64,000 bases of DNA, taken from positions 102,073,189-102,137,188 of the forward strand of contig OV884009.1 of the NCBI GenBank assembly GCA_930367205.1. The letters run 5' to 3'. This DNA is from Acanthosoma haemorrhoidale. Lineage: Eukaryota; Arthropoda; Insecta; Hemiptera; Acanthosomatidae. Under the pieces are notes generated by a model. That model was not told where the DNA came from. It saw only the letters and a list, made by a program, of their open reading frames with translations, and did not search any database. Positions within the stretch are counted from its first letter, which is position 1; every line of letters begins with the position of its first letter. A program made the translations under genes and the position numbers. This document shows positions 24,061 through 34,100 of this stretch, in pieces.

Positions 24061-25119
24061 CCAAGTCGTGTGTACTATAATTAGCTTTACAGAACGGGGA
24101 GTTCGTAAACAAATTATTAGACCTGCAAAAAGTGGCATCTAAAGAATAATCCACAAGATGTCCAAACAAGATTCGTTAGAACTTCAATTTCTTGATGTTA
24201 TTTTTTTTTTTTAAATCCACTCGCTTGAATTTACAAGAGGGCAAAAAACGAACCAAGCTGAGGTCAACCAAGATGATGATTGGCAGAGACCTCTCCGTCA
24301 CCCGATTCGTTAAAAACAAAAAAAAAACCATTTTGGGTAAAACATTATCTAAAATTACCAATGTTTATATACTAGTATCTTATTTTGACCAGTATGAAAA
24401 AATAATAAAAGATACCTCTGAATACCTCCTTAGGAGGCCCATCACTCTCCCCCCCCCCCATTATTTTCCAATTAGTTCCCCAATTATTCTTGTACTCATA
24501 ATGCTATGCCATGAAATCGACAAATGTTTTTATCAAATTTTGCAAACTGATCTTTGATTTAGATTATATTAATTTATTTGTAAATGTGTGCTTTAAATTA
24601 AACTTATAGGTCTTGAAGGGGTCTGATTTTCAATTTATATAGGTGGGTATATATGTGTGACAAAATGCGAGAGCCACCCTTTGCCTTTGATCGAGTCGAT
24701 ACCGTTGATACAGCACATTATACCGTGCAGACCATTAGCGTGCATCATAAAATTAAACTGTTCTGTAACGGTATTAGTGCCCTACTACCCCCCCCCCCTA
24801 CTTACCTAGTGCCCCTCTCCAATTATCCACCATAAACATTAACTGAACAAACTTGTGTCCAACGTTTATCTCCACCTAGCCTCCCCACCCGAATTCAATT
24901 GCATAATCATCATCTATGTCTCTACCCCTTTTCGCCTCATTAGACCCAGTGCATTTCTCTTCCAAAGATTTCTGGAACCAGAACTCCATTTGTATAATTT
25001 GTTTTACGTAAGTCACCCTAAACCTTTGTTAACAAATGATGTAGAGAAAATTTTTGTTAATGTTTGTTAACCTCATTGTCCTTGGATCCATGAAAATGAT
25101 TTTATTTCTTTTTAAAAAG
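24061..25119. other. Unassigned stretch with two long poly(C) runs
   Basis: Poly(C) tracts of about eleven bases occur at 24449-24459 and 24788-24798. A plus ORF of 121 codons (24192-24557) begins in a poly(T) tract and passes through one C run; it has no motif and looks accidental. Confidence 0.4.
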
Positions 25120-25290
25120 TTTGTTTATGGCACAAAAAAACTTGTGTAGTTATTTATTATTACCACTGACTGCATGGATAAAATCCAACGGATCGAACCT
25201 ATGAAAGACCCAACCATGTTGGCCTCAACATTGTTGACTTGTAACAAGTGTTCGAGTCATTTAAGCCCACGCTACTTATTAGCACTATTC
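25120..25290 (-). repeat. Possible tRNA-derived SINE
   Basis: On minus there is a perfect-looking RNA polymerase III B box, GGTTCGATCC (complement of 25190-25199), preceded about 60 bases upstream by a weak A-box-like TGGGCTTAAATGACTCG. Between them lies the stem-like GTTGAGGCCAACATGGTTGG. Downstream follows AT-rich sequence ending in a T run. A SINE head of tRNA origin is the simplest reading. There is only one copy in the window, and it cannot fold as a working tRNA. Confidence 0.4.
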
Positions 25291-25790
25291 CCCTCCCTCT
25301 TTAATTTGAGCACTGTAAATATAGATATCAATCATAGCCACTAATGGAGTACTATGACATTGATATCATGGTTTCCATAAGCTAATGGGAAAACGTTGTA
25401 CTTTTAAACAAGTACGTTCCTCGGGGATCAGCAATTTGCCTGCAGAAGGAATGGGACTGAAAACCCCTTCTCATCTCAGGCCCTGTTGGACAATCGGGTT
25501 AGCCACTGATACCGTGGCAAAGGAAAGTGGATTTTCCGTTGGATCTCTTTGCCACTCTTGGAGTCTCCTGAAGAAAATGCCGCATTATTCTCCTAGAATT
25601 ATCACTTAAAACTTCGTCAAAAATATAACAATAAACTTAATTAAACAAATAAGTAAGCATAATGCATTTTAATCCCAGAAATTATTTTTAATAATTGAAA
25701 ATTGGACGTTGCTAATGTGGCTGTTTAACGTCGGATTTTTTTTCTCCTAAACATAACTATGGCAATACTAATTTACTTAAATTTATTATT
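25291..25790. other. Unassigned stretch
   Basis: A 74-codon plus ORF (25385-25609) is locally GC-rich. It may be part of the neighbouring Gypsy-like debris, but I recognise no motif in either strand. Confidence 0.3.
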
Positions 25791-25942
25791 TTAGAAATAC
25801 ATGAGACAGAGATGTAAGATAGACAATAAAGAGATAAACTATAGAAATATTTGAATATATTATTAAAAGACTAGATGCAGAGTGAGCTCCCCTCCACAGG
25901 TAACATGGTGGGGGAAGCCAAACTTTCACCCACCTGGTTACA
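25790..25942 (-). repeat. Candidate LTR start and polypurine tract of the 26 kb Gypsy fragment
   Basis: On minus the integrase C-terminus is followed by AAAGGAGGGGAGG (complement of 25943-25955), a good polypurine tract, and immediately by TGTAACCAGGTGGG, a plausible LTR start with the canonical TG. It differs from the LTR-M start. The LTR's other end is not defined. Confidence 0.5.
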
Positions 25943-26960
25943 CCTCCCCTCCTTTGGGAGCGTGAGACCCCTTACGCTGGTGACTTGGAGTAAAAGTGTT
26001 TTAACTGGGCTGCTTGGCAGATTCCCCCTGGCTGACCATCCATCGCTTGTACTCCAAAGGTATTGGAAAACTTCTTTTCTGCTATCCGGAAAGGGCCGTC
26101 GAATTTCGGGGTCAACATCCAGAAATGGATGAAAGGGGATGACTCCTCCTGAGAACTAAAGCTCCGACTTTGAAAGTGGTTTATCTCCTTCCTAAATTAT
26201 AGTAATGACTTTGAAGAACCGAAGCTCTACACAATTTAGACTCTGCCATAAGTTTAAGTTCATGTACCCTTTTAAAGTGATCAACCCAGACATATGTTTC
26301 CAATAGTTTAGCCTTATGGTCGAACTATGTATTGCGCTATTAAGAGCGAACGTTAGTTCCGGAAGATACTGCTCCCGTTTCTTATGAGAGTCGTCAGAAT
26401 GGTCCTTTGGGATCACCAATATCCACAACAAGGAATCGTCACCAAGCAGGAATCATCTAGAAGAAAATGACCAAGCTTCCTGCAACCCTCCTTCAATCTT
26501 CCATTCATGCAAATCCCCCGGTTTTTTATCTACCCGCTTCATTTTAGCTTGGTACCAAGGGTCCTTAATCGGAGAAACATCTCCCAGAAGTAAGATTTCT
26601 GGGCTTGTTCTGAAGGCAAGTGTGACAGAAAATCAAAAACTGAATGAGCTGTGCCTATGAGCTATGCCTATGTGTATTTGACTTTGTAGCTGTACCTTTA
26701 GAGTTCTGAGGTCCATCTTGCCAACCGGCCGGTGAAATTTTTCAGGTTATTGAGTTAAATTTGCATCATTCGTAATCACTATAGAGTGATAGCCCTCCAA
26801 ATATAGACGGAATTTGGGCACTGCCAATATTACATCCAGGCATTCCTGCTCTGTTACTCTGTAATTAGTCTCGGCTTTATAAAGTAACGCTTTTAAAAGA
26901 ACCAACTCGTAAGTTTGTCAATCCACTAATTATCTAGCGAACGGGACAACTGATGCAGTG
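25943..26960 (-). pseudogene. Ty3/Gypsy Pol fragment: RNase H end, integrase pieces
   Basis: In minus order: NYRVTEQECLDVILAV and FRLYLEGYHS with VITNDANL (RNase H, near 26900-26770), then DPWYQAKMKRVDKKPGD and DLHEWKIEGG (entry to integrase, near 26560-26480), then REQYLPELTFALNSAIHSST (end of the core, near 26350), and finally VLRRSHPLSS with FDGPF and RIAEKKFP (C-terminal domain, near 26140-26050). The integrase core with its catalytic residues is deleted between the second and third blocks. Frames shift several times. The order of domains and the polypurine tract right after them identify a 3' portion of one element, truncated at about 26960. Confidence 0.8.
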
Positions 26961-27059
26961 TATGTGCCAGTACATTATTCAAAATTGAACTATTACTGTA
27001 AAGTGTAAAGATTGAAGGTTATTAGTGAGGTTAAATCACGTGAGTCAGCCTTTGTCTGT

Positions 27060-27357
27060 CATAGGGTGGAATCCCGTCCGCTTCGGTCAGTAGTTAGTTG
27101 TGAGAAGTAGTGGAATACGATAGTTCTACGTGCTTTAGAGTGACTAGGTAAGGGGTAGGCTGCGTAGGAAAACTAGCAGTACCAAACTGTGCTACTTTGA
27201 GGGTTTGTGGTGCGAGTAATGAGCAGTCTAATGGCGGAGTAAACAAGTAAATAACTCCTTATTTGTAGCGTGGGACGGGAGAGGTGACACGACTCTCGGC
27301 TCACGGATCTCGGTTCTTTGCCACCAGATATCGTGTCACCCCCTTCACCACAACAAG
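27060..27357 (+). promoter_or_regulatory. Probable 5' UTR of the coiled-coil ORF1-like gene
   Basis: GC-richer sequence directly upstream of the ATG at 27358. TCAGTAGTTAGTTGTGAG (27085-27102) resembles the initiator-like start TCAGTGTTAGTAGTTGG at 56860-56876, upstream of another LINE ORF1. LINE 5' ends often start with such an initiator, but the true end is not proven. No TATA box is evident. Confidence 0.3.
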
Positions 27358-28020
27358 ATGAATGGTAGTAACGAAGTTCCAGTCGTATCGTTGATTAGTG
27401 ATGCCGGTGGGGAGGAACCTGGTGATGACGACCCACTATACCTGGGCCTCTAGAGAGCTTACGAAACCCGAAACAGCCTGGATTGTCTCTTGGTTGCCAT
27501 ACGGGTCACCAAGAGCAACCAGAGCATCATAAATCACAGGATAGATGTCTCGATAGAACACATAAAAAAGCTTGTAGCAGAAAATATAAAGCTGAAGGTG
27601 GTAGTCCAACGAGCGGGACTATCGGAGCAGATCTTAACCACTGCAGTAGAGGAAGCAGCCAGAGGCATAATGAAGGACGATGCCCTCCTCCAGCTGATAC
27701 CAATGAGTGAGGCAGAAGTGGAGACCACATTGGTTATGCATCAGGTTGGAACATCCATGGAAGAAGTCTGATATTCAGCTTCTCCAAAGGCCCTAGAGCT
27801 GCAGAGAGATGGGAAAGGCTTGAAGACAGGCCCACCCCGAATCATGAGGAGATCAATCAAGACAATGCAAGGCCAGTAGCAGGACCATCCAGGGTGACTT
27901 CTGTACCTGCACCCACACTACCAGAGGTACTCGGGACTGCTGAGAACGAGGAGGGTATAATTGTTGAGAGCAAGAAAAAGACGAGGAAGAGAAATAATGA
28001 ATGATGAAATACCCACTTTG
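27358..28020 (+). pseudogene. Coiled-coil ORF1-like protein, one stop and one frameshift
   Basis: From ATG 27358 the frame reads MNGSNEVPVVSLISDAGG, then a TAG at 27451-27453. It stays open after that to TGA 27769-27771 with a helical region (IDVSIEHIKKLVAENIKLK and LTTAVEEAARGI) that should form a coiled coil. A neighbouring frame then runs on to a double stop at about 28018 with ERWERLEDRPTPNHEE, a Pro-rich stretch and a basic end KKKTRKRNNE. Acidic start, coiled coil and basic tail suit an ORF1 or Gag of a LINE, or a host gene retrocopy. No zinc knuckle or ORF2 follows; a possible poly(A) signal AATAAAATAC is at 28168. I cannot name the family. Confidence 0.5.
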
Positions 28021-28214
28021 AGTTCCGAAATTTTCAGTCATTTTTTCATTGAATGTGAATTTTTATGGGTGGGAAATAACAAGTAAACGTACTAATGATG
28101 CATTACTCACTTTTATTTTATAAAGATGTTGTTGGTTTTTTTTTGTAATTACCGCGATGGTTTAACAAATAAAATACAGTATTTTGGGATACAAATGTTG
28201 ATTATTTACTATTG

Positions 28215-28325
28215 TAAACTGTATATATTGAGTGGGTGGAATTGTCCATACGGTATGAATGAGCTCTTAAATCACAATTATTAATGGTGGAAAAGCAAAT
28301 TGCAATTTCACAAATAAAGAAATAA
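28215..28325 (+). repeat. Very diverged LINE-A tail
   Basis: Weak match to the family end: CGGTATGAATGAGCTC, ATCACAATTATTAATGG, then GCAAATTGCAATTTCACAAATAAAG. Order and spacing fit, identity is low. Confidence 0.4.
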
Positions 28326-28718
28326 AAACATTGAAAAATATCATGACCCGCCCCGTAAGTATTTTTTGTAGTAATACATTCACTGATACTTCTTTCATTT
28401 CGTTCGAATATGCATAAAAAATATATTTGCATTATAATCGATGTAAGAAAAAAAATTGTTTAAGCTGGTTACAATGGGATTACATAGTATCAGTTAAGCT
28501 AGAATGATGACACTAACTCATAATTTATGGATACACTATGATTTTAATCTCTTCCCCATATCAAATGGAATAAGTCTGGCCAGCTAGAGCAAGGACTCGC
28601 ACAGGCCGAAACAAGGAGGCATATCCGGTCAGCGCCTTTGATAAATAAGTTATGAAGCATTTCCTACCTGGGGCTAAGCAAGGAGTCCCCTAACAATATT
28701 CAAAATACATATTCCATG

Positions 28719-29220
28719 TGTTGTGGCCACCTCTTAATCACAAATAATTATAAGTCACCCTCTTCTCGTATCAGACCTTGTTTCTATATCATCAAATGAA
28801 TATCAGGAAATATGTATCTATTTTTCATTATGTTAATAAAGATTATGACGTCAGTGAGAGAAGGGGGAGGAGTCAGTAGAGTGGGGGGAAACATTTCCTG
28901 AACATTTCCACTTCCTCTCTAGCCGCCTGGGCGAGCCGGCTATATAAGCCTCGGCCTCAGACCAAATTAACATAACGAATCGGACAGTCACCTGGAACAC
29001 TACTCTCTCCTCTCTCTCTGCACTGGCGCCTGCTACTCTACTCAAAACCATGGACTTCTCATTCAACTACCTCTGCATCGCTCTCCTAACCTCGCTATGT
29101 TTTAGTCCGGCGTTGTCACACCCCACACCTTCCTAGTGGGAATCTCTGCCTTCGTCTCGCTAAAACTAGCCCCTCCTTGAGAGAGACCTCTCCCTCGCGG
29201 ACGACGGTTGCCGTGGCCTT
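28719..29220 (+). repeat. LTR-M-like copy 3: LTR with CRE, TATA box and short ORF
   Basis: Starts TGTTGTGGCCACCTC, a looser match to the other LTR-M starts. It holds a perfect CRE, TGACGTCA (28846-28853), a TATA box TATATAA (28941-28947) in GC-rich surroundings, and a 28-codon ORF in good start context (ACCATGG). CACACCTTCCTAGTGG near 29120 matches CGACACCTTCCTAGTGG of the minus-strand copy near 38708. It leads to an ATG of MESD type at 29221. I read it as an LTR with its own polymerase II promoter. A host promoter with a first exon is the alternative. Confidence 0.5.
29050..29136 (+). CDS. 28-residue signal-peptide-like ORF downstream of the TATA box
   Basis: ATG at 29050-29052 sits in a strong context and lies about 100 bases after the TATA box. 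The product has a short N-region, a hydrophobic core (YLCIALLTSLCF) and a small-residue end (SPALS), then HPTPS and TAG 29134-29136. This is the shape of a cleavable signal peptide. It may be an upstream ORF in an LTR leader, a chance ORF, or exon 1 of a secreted protein with its splice donor past the visible frame. I saw no convincing downstream exon. Confidence 0.35.
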   Translation: MDFSFNYLCIALLTSLCFSPALSHPTPS

Positions 29221-29265
29221 ATGGAGTCAGATCAAAGCGAATCAGGCTGCCTGCCGACTAACTGA
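29221..29265 (+). CDS. LTR-M-like copy 3: start of first ORF (MESD type), 14 codons
   Basis: MESDQSESGCLPTN then TGA at 29263-29265. The start is chosen because MESD/MEPD begins the ORF after the leader in all four copies. It is truncated like the others. There is no element sequence after about 29340. Confidence 0.4.
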   Translation: MESDQSESGCLPTN

Positions 29266-29884
29266 GCCCGACACCATGTATACAGTGCACTTACCTGCCT
29301 TGTCCATTACCTGATCAACAATAATTGCACCGCCCTATCACACCAATTCCCTAAATTATAAACAATTTTCAAGTGTCAAGTTATCCCGGTCCGTTGAGCT
29401 TTATAATTACATATAATGAAGATAAGTGTTTACCATCCTTAGGCTCCGTTAAGTGGTCAAATTAAAATTTTAAATTAAGCTCAATGAAATTTTCTATCTA
29501 CGGTCCTTTTCACTTGTCAATTTTATGAAGTTTATTAAACTGAAAATAGAGAAAATTCATAAAATTGTATTAGGTAAATTCTTAGTTAGCGTTGGAATTT
29601 CAATAATCACCCTTTTATAGTTCGAAATTGGCTCAAATAAATGGAAAAAGTAGATTTTAAACTTTCAACATGTAGCCTGGACCCATTATTGAAAAAAAAA
29701 TATGCTAGTAAAAAAAAATATATTCATAATCAATAGCTGTTGTATTGATTTTGACATTATTTTATTTATTATTAACAGTTTACGATTAATTACATATCAC
29801 TATTAATAATAATTTCAGGTTTCGTACTCAAAGACTGAGCTATCACCAATAATATTAAACAATGAAAACAACATATGTTAAGAA

Positions 29885-30486
29885 TTTTTTTTTAATCTTG
29901 AAACTTCTTTATTGTGATAAAATTACAATCTGCCTTATTAGCCAATAAGTAATTGTGATAAATATTCTCATATACGCTCAGGACATGATTGGAGAAATTG
30001 CCCACTGCCAGGACTCCCACTGTTGCGCATTTATAGGAGGTCACAACGCCACTGCCGTTTTAGTCTCCAAAGAGTATTATAAGGATGAGTGGTGCAGTGT
30101 AACGAATGTGCTACGGGATTAGGGTGGTTGGATATGTTACTATAAAATTCCATGAACATGGAAGGGATGAGCTCAAGAATGTAAAGGTATATTAAGATCG
30201 TTATAAAGGGTTTTGTTGCTGTCGTAATAAGGGGCATTTACTATTGTTCTCAGGACTTGTGATTAAAAGGATTGGATATGCTTCATGTTCGACTTTTTGC
30301 TGTCTTCCTTAGCTCTATTCCATATGTCCAGATTGGCTTAAGTATAACTTTGTAAATTAGTAATTTAGGATGTCCTTTAATGTAGTCTGTACAGTTGTCC
30401 AAAGCGTCTGTTTAGTTCCTGTCCTTTATGCCTCGTATGTGGGTTCTATGTCAGCATTTTGTTGAGATGGAAGCCTAAGTACCGTA
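29885..30486 (-). repeat. LINE-A long copy: RT C-terminal remnants, 3' UTR and tail
   Basis: The minus-strand tail is well preserved: TTATTGGCTAATAAGGCAGA then TTGTAATTTTATCACAATAAAG, ending against a T-rich/A-rich boundary at 29885-29897. Upstream are the 3' UTR and the decayed RT thumb at 30260-30480, matching 8140-8400 in opposite orientation (for example the TCCAGATTGGCTTAAGTATA string). Confidence 0.85.
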
Positions 30487-31310
30487 CTATCTCGGAGCGA
30501 ATGGGATATATACAGCGAGAGGAATGGAAATAAAAAAAAAAATTAGTGGACAGGAATTGTGGTGGAGGGTAAAGGTAATTTGAGAACATTTTGCTTCATT
30601 GACTTTGATCCACCAAAGGTTGCACCGATACTCGATTTCATCACGGTGTTTTTGAAGGTTATGGAATACTATATCGGGGTCTGGAATGGATGACAGGAAT
30701 GCAGTTTTATCTGTAATTGTGGCCAAGAAGGTATTGGGGATAGAGGGGACATCGGCGGTCTATAGGTAAGGTTATAGAGGATTGGAACCCGGGCACTGCC
30801 CTATGGAACTCCTGCTTTTATGGGATACTAGTTAGAATATTCAAAGCCACAGCAGACTTGGAAGAAGTGGTTAGAAAAGTGGGACTGTAAGATTAGGAAA
30901 GTGTTTGTGGTAAATATGTTTTGAGCTTGCACAGCAAACCTGCATGCCAAACCCTGTCAACGGCTTAAGCTATGTCTAGAAAGGCAGCAGAGCACTACTG
31001 TTTGGTTTCAAGGGCTGAGGATATGTAATCAACAACGCGAAGGCCTTGTTGAGCAGTGGAATGTCGTAGACGGAAACCAAACTGGTGTGTAGGAAAAAGA
31101 TTTTTGGATTCAATAATTGGAAGTAGTTTTCATAGAAGTGTTTCAAATATGATGCTCAAATCAGGATGCCAATTGCCGCTTTACCTTTGTGCAGTACTGA
31201 TTGTACAAGCGACGATCAGCGGGATGTCGGGATATTTGCTACACTGCTCTGGAGATGCATATGGATTGGATTAGGACATTTAGATGCTGAGGTAAAGGAT
31301 TTTAATTGTG
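30487..31310 (-). pseudogene. LINE-A long copy: reverse transcriptase
   Basis: Contains, on minus, a linker (near 31300-31190) also present at 23941-24060, motif A in broken frames near 31000, motif B reading GVP-stop-GS near 30805, and a catalytic motif reading ATITDKTAFLSS near 30710 instead of Phe-Ala-Asp-Asp; then the LQKHRDEIEYRC helix. The stop in motif B, a nearby frame change and the ITDK substitution are identical to those of the 19-20 kb copy, although the two have different 3' flanks. This protein cannot have driven its own insertion. Confidence 0.85.
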
Positions 31311-31372
31311 AATTTTATGATGAGGGTGGGGCGATGATGCCTCCCAAGCCGACCTCTGGATCAGAGCAGTGA

Positions 31373-31995
31373 AATAATGAACTGCATCGTCTAGGTCTTT
31401 CGATGTTTTCAGGGACACTGAGGTCTACGGAATCTGTAGGAAGCTGGTGGAAGTGGTCCCAAACTACTGGGCCCCTAATAAATGAAGGGGAGGAAGTTTA
31501 TGAATTGGTCCTAGAGAAATGGTTAGTGATAAAGTGCTATGATTGGAGAAGAGGTCATCCAGGCGTGTAAGTGAATATTTTACTGTTCCTAAACTATTAG
31601 AGGAAGAGGCTAAAGAGATCTGGATTTCGGTTGGGATTTGATAGCTGGGTAAGGAGAGATAGTTGATTATTGTTTCCATGAGAGTGCATACACCACACCA
31701 CGTTCTCGTCTATTTGTGGATCTTTAGCCCCGATGTTGGTGATTTGTGTTGTTTTCCCCACCCACAAGGAAACGATGTCCGATGGAGTCTAGAAAGGAGA
31801 TGAATTGGTGATCGGAAATTTATTATAAGGGCAATAAACCGATGGTGGGGTGAGGGGGAAAGGGAAGGTGCTGATTGATATTGAATTGGGATGAACGTAC
31901 TCAGGTGGTAACAAATTGACTATGTGATGAGAAATGGAATTATTGACAATGGCCTGTACGTGTACCTGCATGTGGTGACCATTTCGATAAGTCTA
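31373..31995 (-). pseudogene. LINE-A long copy: apurinic-type endonuclease
   Basis: On minus, a block with STFPFPLTPPSVYCPYNKFP near 31870 matches the strand before the catalytic core of Jockey endonucleases. FLVGGENNTNHQHRG near 31760 corresponds to GGDFNAKHPxWG, with the catalytic Asp replaced by Glu. SNHSTLSLTIS near 31520 corresponds to the final SDHSP motif with Asp replaced by Asn. The frame is interrupted. The domain would nick target DNA to prime reverse transcription. Confidence 0.75.
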
Positions 31996-31999
31996 GTAC

Positions 32000-32660
32000 T
32001 GTTAAACTATAAATGTCATGATGTAGGACTTTGTGAGGGTATTTATTTAGTACACTCATTTAGTTTGTGAGGGTACGAACACCACTAACATTCCAAAGGA
32101 GAATTTCCAAGTATTTGGAAGGACGCACTTGGATGGATTTTTTTAGCACGAACAAGATAGGTAGAAGACACATTTCCAAGAAGGGAAATAAGAGGAGTAG
32201 TTAGGGTTATGAACTCCGTAAGGAATGAAGTTAATAGGCTAGTGAGATAGGCAAGTGCTTGATGGTGGAGGAATATGGCGAATGTGTGGTTGAGGATGGT
32301 TGAGTTTGTAGGTTGACGGGATGAACGGAGTACTGGACAAAAGGAACTTGTAGACAAGAAGTGGGCAATAAGACTGAAGGCTTCAAATTTCTAGCCACTC
32401 CGCTTCTTGAGCTCCCTGTGGCTTTTCTCCTTCTGGCTGGCGACATTGTTCGTTCCTCTCAATTTCTCTGCTTCGCAGGCCTTATAGTTGGCCGGATGGC
32501 CTTGTTGGCAGAGCGCACATACTGCTGGCGACATCAAGGGTTTCATGCATAATTCTCTTGTGCCGTTCATTGCGCTTTACACACCCGGGAGGGTGGTTAC
32601 AGTAGGTTTTGATGTGCCCAAAATACTTCATTTGGGAGGTTACAAGTTTGAAAAAGATTA
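32000..32660 (-). pseudogene. LINE-A long copy: ORF1 C-terminal half with zinc knuckles
   Basis: On minus near 32640-32490: FGHIKTYCNHPPGC followed by the CALC block and GHPANYKAC, the paired CCHC knuckles of Jockey ORF1. A basic stretch (SPARRRKATGSSRSG) and a Ser/Thr/Pro-rich C-terminal part continue to about 32085. One frameshift separates the second knuckle from its neighbours. The element is 5' truncated at about 32660, giving a copy of about 2.8 kb. Confidence 0.75.
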
Positions 32661-33940
32661 ATAAATGTTTTTGAAAGTGAATTCACATTAACTGGCGATC
32701 CCCAAAACTAGCGGAGTAAAGAATAGCGTTTTGTTTCGAGGTCGTTTTAAATGACTATTTCCATATAGTCTGTTATGTACGTGCCCGAAGAGAGGGCCTT
32801 TACTTCCAAACACATGTGGGAAAAATTTTTATCAGCATTGCAAATTATCCAATTGATTTGAAATTCTTTAATATTAGTATTTTTAGTGTTACAATATGTA
32901 ATGTTTTCATATAATAAAAGGGAATATATGAGAATAAAAATTAAACATAGAAAGGAATAGACACTTAATGTCATAACCAACTATAATATATTTTTTTAAC
33001 CAGTTGTGTTTCTTGTTTCTTGTGTTTCTTCACTTCTTAGGCCCCATATTTCTTTTTCCTCTCCCCTTGAAGAAAAACCAATGCTCAAATGTTTAGGCCG
33101 ATATCTTGAGTAGGGTTATTCTTATAAGATAATCTAAGTTGTACGATGTTCGAATTTAATTACCTTCAGTAACTCGATTTTAATCCCTTTAAAACCTTTT
33201 TTACCGTTCATCTAATGGCTTGATAGGTAATGAATAATCTGAGGAGGGCATGGGCAATAAAGGACGTCATCTGTTAACTAATAGCTAACGAAAACCCTGG
33301 GCAAGACCTGTTCATTTTGAGTTATACCGGCGTAGATCGTGAAGCTTATGGGTCAGATTAATCTTGAGCTCGAGGGCTATTTTCCTCCCTAGATAGGGCC
33401 AATCCCTCCGCTCAAATTGGAGCGTTTCTGCTACTCATTGCAGCCAGCATGAATTTCAGGAAACCAGAATATTTTTCGAAATTTTCGGAATTTCTGTGAC
33501 TTGCTGGTAAATATAGCCAGTCCCATAATATTACGGTTAACTTCACTAAGGAACATGAATTATTTATTTCAGATTTGAAAAAGAAACGAGAAAATTTGAC
33601 ATGCTTATTATTATTCATACCGTAGTGAATAGATGGAGTTATAACTTACTGATAAGCAGAACCTCCAACCAAGGGAAAACGTTGTGTGGATCCATCTGCC
33701 TTTACGCGTCGGAATTAGAAGAGACATGGGTGGAAGCAGCAAAAAAATCATACCTAAAAACTAGACAAAATAAAAAAATTAAGTGAGCTTTTACTTGAGA
33801 AATCATAACAGATGTTTGTTGCTCCCGATACTGTATATAAACCAAAACACAATCAGGACAGTGCTTCATCCTCCTGAAACTTTCCCGCGTCCTGTAACAT
33901 TTCACAGACTGCTTGTAGCACTGCTAAAGTAAGTAACTGT
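32661..33940. other. Unassigned stretch
   Basis: No motif recognised on either strand. Moderate AT-richness, no clear repeat. Confidence 0.35.
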
Positions 33941-33949
33941 AAAATGTTG

Positions 33950-34100
33950 GATAGCAGAAAACGGTAGATATATTTTGAAATAGTTTACACAAAGATATCT
34001 TGGGTTAAGCACAAAGGAAAACCTTGAGGAACACCCCGTTCTTCGACTCAGAATACTGTCAGCGATCAGAAATAAATTTTTAAAACCAGTGTATTACGCT
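33950..34100 (-). pseudogene. Possible LINE RT scrap (motif B)
   Basis: One minus frame reads SILSRRTGVPQGFPLCLTQD then a stop. GVPQG is RT motif B, but nothing else of the domain is recognisable around it, so this could be chance. Confidence 0.3.

Noticed and set aside
24192..24557. 121-codon plus ORF
   Set aside because: Begins in a poly(T) tract and crosses a poly(C) run; low-complexity product, no motif.
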